Shown: one piece after another, positions 59,743 to 64,000 of the stretch
Numbering within the stretch: the first letter of the stretch is position 1
Layout of the letters: every line of letters starts with the position of its first letter
NCBI RefSeq assembly: GCF_910594005.1
Contig: NC_057847.1
Location: 22,542,001 to 22,606,000 of the forward strand
Source: Cervus elaphus
Lineage: Eukaryota; Chordata; Mammalia; Artiodactyla; Cervidae
Reading direction: 5' to 3'
Length of the DNA stretch: 64,000 nt
Program-made: the position numbers and the translations under genes
The notes under the pieces: model-generated
Told to the model about the DNA's origin: nothing
What the model saw: the letters and a program-made list of their open reading frames with translations, nothing else
The model's database searches: none

Positions 59743-60410
59743 AGAATAGGCAAGTAGCCAGATACGAGAAGAGAAAGGGGTCATGGACCAAATGGCAGGA
59801 AACCATACATCTTGTGAACAACGGGGATCTGTGAGCAGACAAAGAAAAACAGGAACATCCAGACTGACAGGAAACCACACATTTTGGGGTGACAAAGGTC
59901 CTGGAGGCAAAGATCTATCTGACTTACTTTGTTTTCACTGGTACCACTTCTTAATTATCTACCTAACAGACCTAGGGAACCCCACAATTCCCATTACCTA
60001 GAAAGTACTACTATCATAGTCTCCTTACCCAATAATTGATCATTTGACCCACTTGTTTGTGTGACTCAAATACCTCTTGTCCTTAGACACAAAAATTATT
60101 CCTGACACTCCCAAATTTTCAGCCCATCTCTGAGCCTTGTAACAATCTCACCTTTTAGATGCTGATTTATTTGTGTGGGCTTCTATGTTCCGTGTGCTTT
60201 ATTTGTGCCAGTGTCAAAAGTGGCATTCCCAGTCAGAATTCTGGTGTTGCCATCTTGGTTTTGTCCCTCCACTCAACCCCTACCCCACCAATCACCAAAC
60301 TCTGTAATAATCAAGGGGTATCCACCTCCCTCCCTAGCCCAGGAATCCATATGCAAGAATATCTGGAAGGATTTCTTATCTCAGAACTTTATGAAGACAG
60401 TATGATGCTT
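59743..60410 (+). other. Unclassified LTR-like stretch with an internal tandem repeat
   Basis: Begins tgttagaataggcaagtagc. Two imperfect units start at 59794 (ggcaggaaaccatacat) and 59865 (gacaggaaaccacacat), each followed by gg(g)atct or ggtcct and a gcaaag/gacaaag ending. No retroviral gene is visible. I do not recognise a family; the open frames over it (60159-60413, 60175-60405) have no domain evidence. Confidence 0.35.
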
Positions 60411-60667
60411 TGAGAGCAACTAAACGCAAACTTTGGAATGAGATCTACATATGTTATAATATACATTAGCTTCTGAATGAATCTGTAGTTTAAAATTATG
60501 TATTTGTAAATATTATATGTGAATATGAATAGTGTAATATTTACATAAATATTTAATAGAGTTATGTGTATATATCTATGTACTTATGTCAGTGTAGTTC
60601 AATGAGGGATGTAAGGTACTTTGCAGGAAAATTTAGCAAGCCTTTTCAAGGGTAAAATAGCAATAAT

Positions 60668-60705
60668 AACAATAATAGGGAAGAGAGAAAGAGAGAGAGG
60701 GAGAC
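60668..60705. repeat. A/G-rich low-complexity tract
   Basis: aataataacaataatag followed by agagagaaagagagagagg. Confidence 0.85.
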
Positions 60706-60711
60706 CATGAA

Positions 60712-60918
60712 AGCAAGTGAGAGGCCGTGTAAGCCAGGGGGACAGAACCCTGCTGGGGACAGAACAGCAGTGCTGTTCTTGTACCATCTCCCCCAGGACA
60801 GAACCTGGGCTCATCCACTCCCCTTATCCCATCGTGGCCAAGCAAAGGTTCCCACTTGGCTCGGGACAGGTTCCTCTTGTGTTGTCTCATATTTGCTTAT
60901 TCTCTCCAGTTTTTATTC
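60712..60918 (+). repeat. Unclassified element, left arm of a long inverted repeat
   Basis: Shares agcaagtgagag, aagccagggggacagaaccc, actccccttatccc, ggccaagcaaaggttcccac, tcttgtgttgtctca and atttgcttattctctcc with the complement of 61577-61765. Relative to the other arm it has about 16 extra bases near 60757-60772. Small open frames over it are not supported as genes. Confidence 0.85.
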
Positions 60919-61435
60919 TTGTCCCAAGATCTGTGTCTGGGTGTGGCTTTCTCCTTTCCCCTAATCTTACTGCACTGTCTTTTTTTTTCAGTTGGTAATG
61001 AGAGGGGAAGGAAATAATCTAGGCTCCAGCCCCCAGTGACAGTATCCCCACCCCTACCGCACCTCCCACCCCCTAGACTGTTCCCTCCCCAGAGGGAGGC
61101 GCCAGAGCTCCTGGCCTGGAGCGGTCCTCTGAATACACTCCTTCTGCTGCCCTTAAGACCTTAAGAAGGCACAATGCTCTCTTCTTTCTTGTAAAAATTC
61201 TTTCCCCAGGCACTTTAAATAAAAATACCCTTTTGGTACATCCTCTGGAAGTAAACATTCTGCAAATAAGTTCTCTGGGAAGGCTAATCCTCACAGGTGC
61301 TCCCAGAAATGTTCAGAGCTCACTAGAGGTACACTTTTAAGGCAGGGGCCCCCACTCCCATCCATTTTCCCCTGCAGAAGGAGGCTTCAGGCTTTATCCC
61401 AGTGAAAGGCAGTGCAGGGAGAAGATTTAAAGCCT

Positions 61436-61530
61436 TGTCTTTGGCATTAGTCTGGTTAGGATTGAATCCTGGTTTAGTAGCTGTCTATCTTGGACAAGAT
61501 ACTTACCCTTTCAGTCTTAGTTTTTTTCAC
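61436..61530 (+). mobile_element. MIR SINE remnant
   Basis: gattgaatcctggtttagta and cttaccctttcagtcttag in MIR order. Confidence 0.5.
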
Positions 61531-61576
61531 ATATGCTAAGAAAGTTGCTTTGACAGTTAAACAGTTAAATCGAGTA

Positions 61577-61765
61577 GGATAAAGCTGGAGAAAATAAGCA
61601 AATGTGAGACAACACAAGAAGAACGGTCCTGATTTGAGTGGGAAACCTTTGCTTGGCCACTTTGATAGGATAAGGGGAGTGGGTGAGCCCAGGTCCCAGG
61701 GGAGATGATACAAGGATAGCACTGCATGGGTTCCGTCCCCCTGGCTTGCACGCCCTCTCACTTAC
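61577..61765 (-). repeat. Unclassified element, right arm of a long inverted repeat
   Basis: Complement of 60712-60918, about 190 bp. It is bracketed by the 9 bp direct repeat cagttaaat (61562-61570 and 61769-61777), which suggests that this arm arrived as an insertion. It has no A-rich tail and no coding potential that I recognise. Confidence 0.82.
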
Positions 61766-62697
61766 TCTCAGTTAAATAGTGCAGGGAAAGTGTTTAAAGA
61801 GAACCTTTAGTTACAGTTAGCTATTCTATTACCCAGAGCACTCACTGTCCCTAATCAGCACTGAGTTCTGAGTCTGCTCAGCCCAAGATTTGCTGTAAAA
61901 CCTTTGACTGAGGGGCTGGGCAAGAGCTGTAATTTTTTGCTTCTTTTATTACAAAGATAATTTCCAGCTTGAAGTGAGAGCTGAAAACAGGCCACTCATT
62001 TCCTGATTCCTTGACAGAATTCCCCATGTCAAAAACAGCATGTAAGTCATCCAAATTTGCACATGTCCAAAGGCAAAGCCTCTCCCAAAAGATTTGCCAT
62101 ACTGACAGTTTCAGCTCATTTTAGTTTAATTCACAAACGGTGAAAAATAGAACTATAAGCATACAAAATATTTTCTACTTTTCTGGCCTTTAAAAATGAA
62201 GTGACTAACACATTATCTGGATTTTGCTTAACAGGTGAATTATAAACTTTGTTTATAAGCTTTATAAATAGGTAAATTATAAATTAGTTACTTTTCTGAT
62301 TGCTTTTCTTAATTGTTCATGATTTAGTTATGTAGTTCTATTATTAGACTCTTTTGTTCCTAAATATATAAAATTAATACTCTGAGGCTTTTAGAGAACA
62401 GAGATGCTCTTAAAGCTGAATAACAGAACAAAAAGAGGAATTTACTATCATGTTTAATAACTTTACTTCTGTGATCTTCATTTCCATTTTGCATGAGCAG
62501 CAGAAATTTCACAAGAAATGTACTGATGTGTGTTTACATTTTCTGACAGTAAGGATCCTATGATAAGAGTGGGAAAGCTTTACCTCTAAGTCTATAGGTA
62601 ATACAGAGAAAATACAACACAGCTGTAGATATAGGATATTACTTTTTCATTTTGAACATCAAGAATTGTCCTTTGGAGTGTCTTTCATAGAGACTGC

Positions 62698-62848
62698 GGA
62701 AGATCCCCTGAAAGAGGGCAAGGCAACCCACTCCAGTACTCCTGCCTAGAGAATCCCACAGACAAAGGAGCCTGGCGGGGCTGCAGTCCATAGGGTCACA
62801 GAGAGTCAGACACGACTGCCGCGACTAAGCACCGGCAGAAGCACACAC
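62698..62848 (+). mobile_element. 5'-truncated Bov-tA SINE
   Basis: Starts in the middle (cggaagatcccctgaaagag) and runs to the tail gtcagacacgactgccgcga. Confidence 0.92.
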
Positions 62849-63864
62849 CTTTATGATCAAAAGAGGAAAGGAATGAAGGGCAAACAGGAAGTGTGAAAAG
62901 GGCATATGCAATCAGGAGCAGCCCCATTGATTCTCCCTCGCAAAAGCCTCTTCCATCCATTTCCTCCTTTCCAATTGCCGCAGCAGTTGGAAAGCCTCTT
63001 CCTACTTAGAGGCTTCATTGCCTCCTGACTGAGCAAATGTACTAGCCTTCTATTTGTTCTTCCTAAACCATATTTTAGATTGCATCATTCACCCACTCGC
63101 TAACCTTAAATTATTCCCAAATTACCTATCAAAGTACAAACTTCTGGCCTTTGAGGTCCCTGGAAATCAGATACCAAACAAACGTCCTGCCTCTGGCCCT
63201 CATTTCTCTTCTCAGAGTATTCTGTGCTAATTACAAAACTCAGCTACATCATAGTCTACAAATCAACCACCTGCTTCTCTGCCCTCTGATTTTTGTTCTA
63301 ACATCCTCTCCACTTTATTCTGTCCCAGTTATGCCATCTCCCCTCAAAACTGTCCCATCATTCAAAGCTTGATTTACATGTAATCTTCTCTGTGTAAAGC
63401 TTCTGATCTCATGGTTATATGTTCCTCTCTTTGCCCTATATTGCAGTTAATGGCGAGTCTGTGTTTTCCTCTGTTAGAACATGTGTCCATCAAAGCATAT
63501 GATCATGTCTTAGCTACCTTTTATTCCGTTTGATGTTTTATATAAATATAATGGTACTCAATACAAGTATATTGAATAAATGAAGGTGTGCAGCCATGAA
63601 TTTCTCCATGAGAAATCTCCTAAGCTCCAAGAGGAGATTTCTCTCTAACTGGGTGATTGAAAATGTTAGACTCCTAAGATGCCAGCAGAATGCCATTTGA
63701 TTCTTTCTCAACCCTCTTCCTTTAAAATTACTCTGCTAAATCAGTCTTCCCTACTCCAGGGTGAACTCTGGTAGATTCTACGGCTCTTCTGACATACTCA
63801 GGAGTTATACAGCCCCCCAGCTATTCCCCTTGTTTAGGATAAGAAGCCTGTGGCTAGGAGAGGA

Positions 63865-64000
63865 TCATTTGTTGTTCAGTCGCTAAGTCGTGTCTGACTC
63901 TTTGTGACCCCATGGACTGTAGCACGACAGGCTTCCCTATCTCTCACCATCTCCCGGCGTTTGCTCAAACTCATGTCCATTGAGTCCATTGAGTCCATTG
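63865..64000 (-). mobile_element. BovB LINE 3' end, antisense (runs out of the window)
   Basis: gttcagtcgctaagtcgtgt, gactctttgtgaccccatgg, tctcaccatctcccggcg and ctcatgtccattgagt. The last 25 bases carry the word tgagtccat repeated, not usual for BovB. Confidence 0.88.

Larger units (their letters stand above)
53888..64000 (+). other. PDE11A: PDE11A intron, 5' part (runs out of the window)
   Basis: Starts with the donor gtaagt. It contains SINEs, an L1 with inverted 5' part, an antisense L1 tail, an unclassified LTR-like stretch and an inverted repeat, all listed separately. 58552-59248, 61800-62697 and 62849-63864 show no supported gene. The next coding exon of PDE11A was not found. Confidence 0.8.

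Noticed and set aside
60633..60998. Overlapping open frames on both strands as a possible gene or pseudogene
   Set aside because: They overlie the inverted-repeat arm; no domain, no splice context and both strands equally open.
1..64000. CRISPR array, operon, phage or bacterial system
   Set aside because: No regularly spaced repeats, no dense gene packing; codon structure, introns and repeats are mammalian.
1..64000. Endogenous retrovirus with gag, pol or env genes
   Set aside because: All reverse-transcriptase-like frames belong to BovB or L1 (no protease, integrase or envelope segments seen).
54000..64000. Next PDE11A exon (expected to start V-L-S-Y-H-A-T)
   Set aside because: No matching reading with splice borders was found in the remaining sequence by eye; it probably lies beyond the window.

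Overview
The window is mammalian nuclear DNA from a ruminant, most likely a bovid. It is full of BovB (RTE-type) LINE copies and Bov-tA tRNA-derived SINEs, and has a young ruminant-type L1, CHR-like SINE copies and older mammalian repeats (MIR, L2, old L1). Cattle, sheep, goat and their relatives cannot be told apart by reading alone. There is no bacterial, viral or CRISPR-type content.

The only host gene I can support is PDE11A, the dual-specificity cAMP/cGMP phosphodiesterase 11A, on the + strand. Five internal coding exons are visible at 15651-15715, 36749-36881, 50088-50163, 52780-52847 and 53795-53887. All have AG/GT borders, and their phases join into one uninterrupted 145-codon reading frame. 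They encode most of the second GAF domain (GAF-B) and the start of the linker helix that leads to the catalytic domain. The first and last exons of the gene, including the whole catalytic domain, lie outside the window.

Layout: 1-15650 is intron with a nested BovB cluster (1-5330), a DNA-transposon remnant, a second BovB (7068-8525), a head-to-head SINE pair (11257-11676) and a rearranged BovB (12372-13615). The 21.0 kb intron 15716-36748 holds a BovB 3' end (24493-25216), a 2.2 kb BovB (26264-28495) inside an old antisense L1, two further BovB pieces and a SINE inserted into a SINE (34451-34900). The 13.2 kb intron 36882-50087 carries several SINEs, an L2 and old L1 pieces. Two short introns separate the last three exons; a 5'-truncated SINE ends 64-76 bp before the exon at 52780. 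The last intron (53888 onward) contains an L1 with an inverted 5' part and clear target-site duplications (54611-57838), SINEs, an antisense L1 tail, and an unclassified element present twice in opposite orientation (60712-60918 and 61577-61765).

Most long open frames in the window are decayed retrotransposon reverse transcriptase, not host genes. I found no convincing new gene system. The observations worth checking are structural: nested, inverted and twin-primed insertions, one unclassified inverted repeat, and small variations in the PDE11A GAF-B coding sequence. Repeat family names are by recognition, not by database search.
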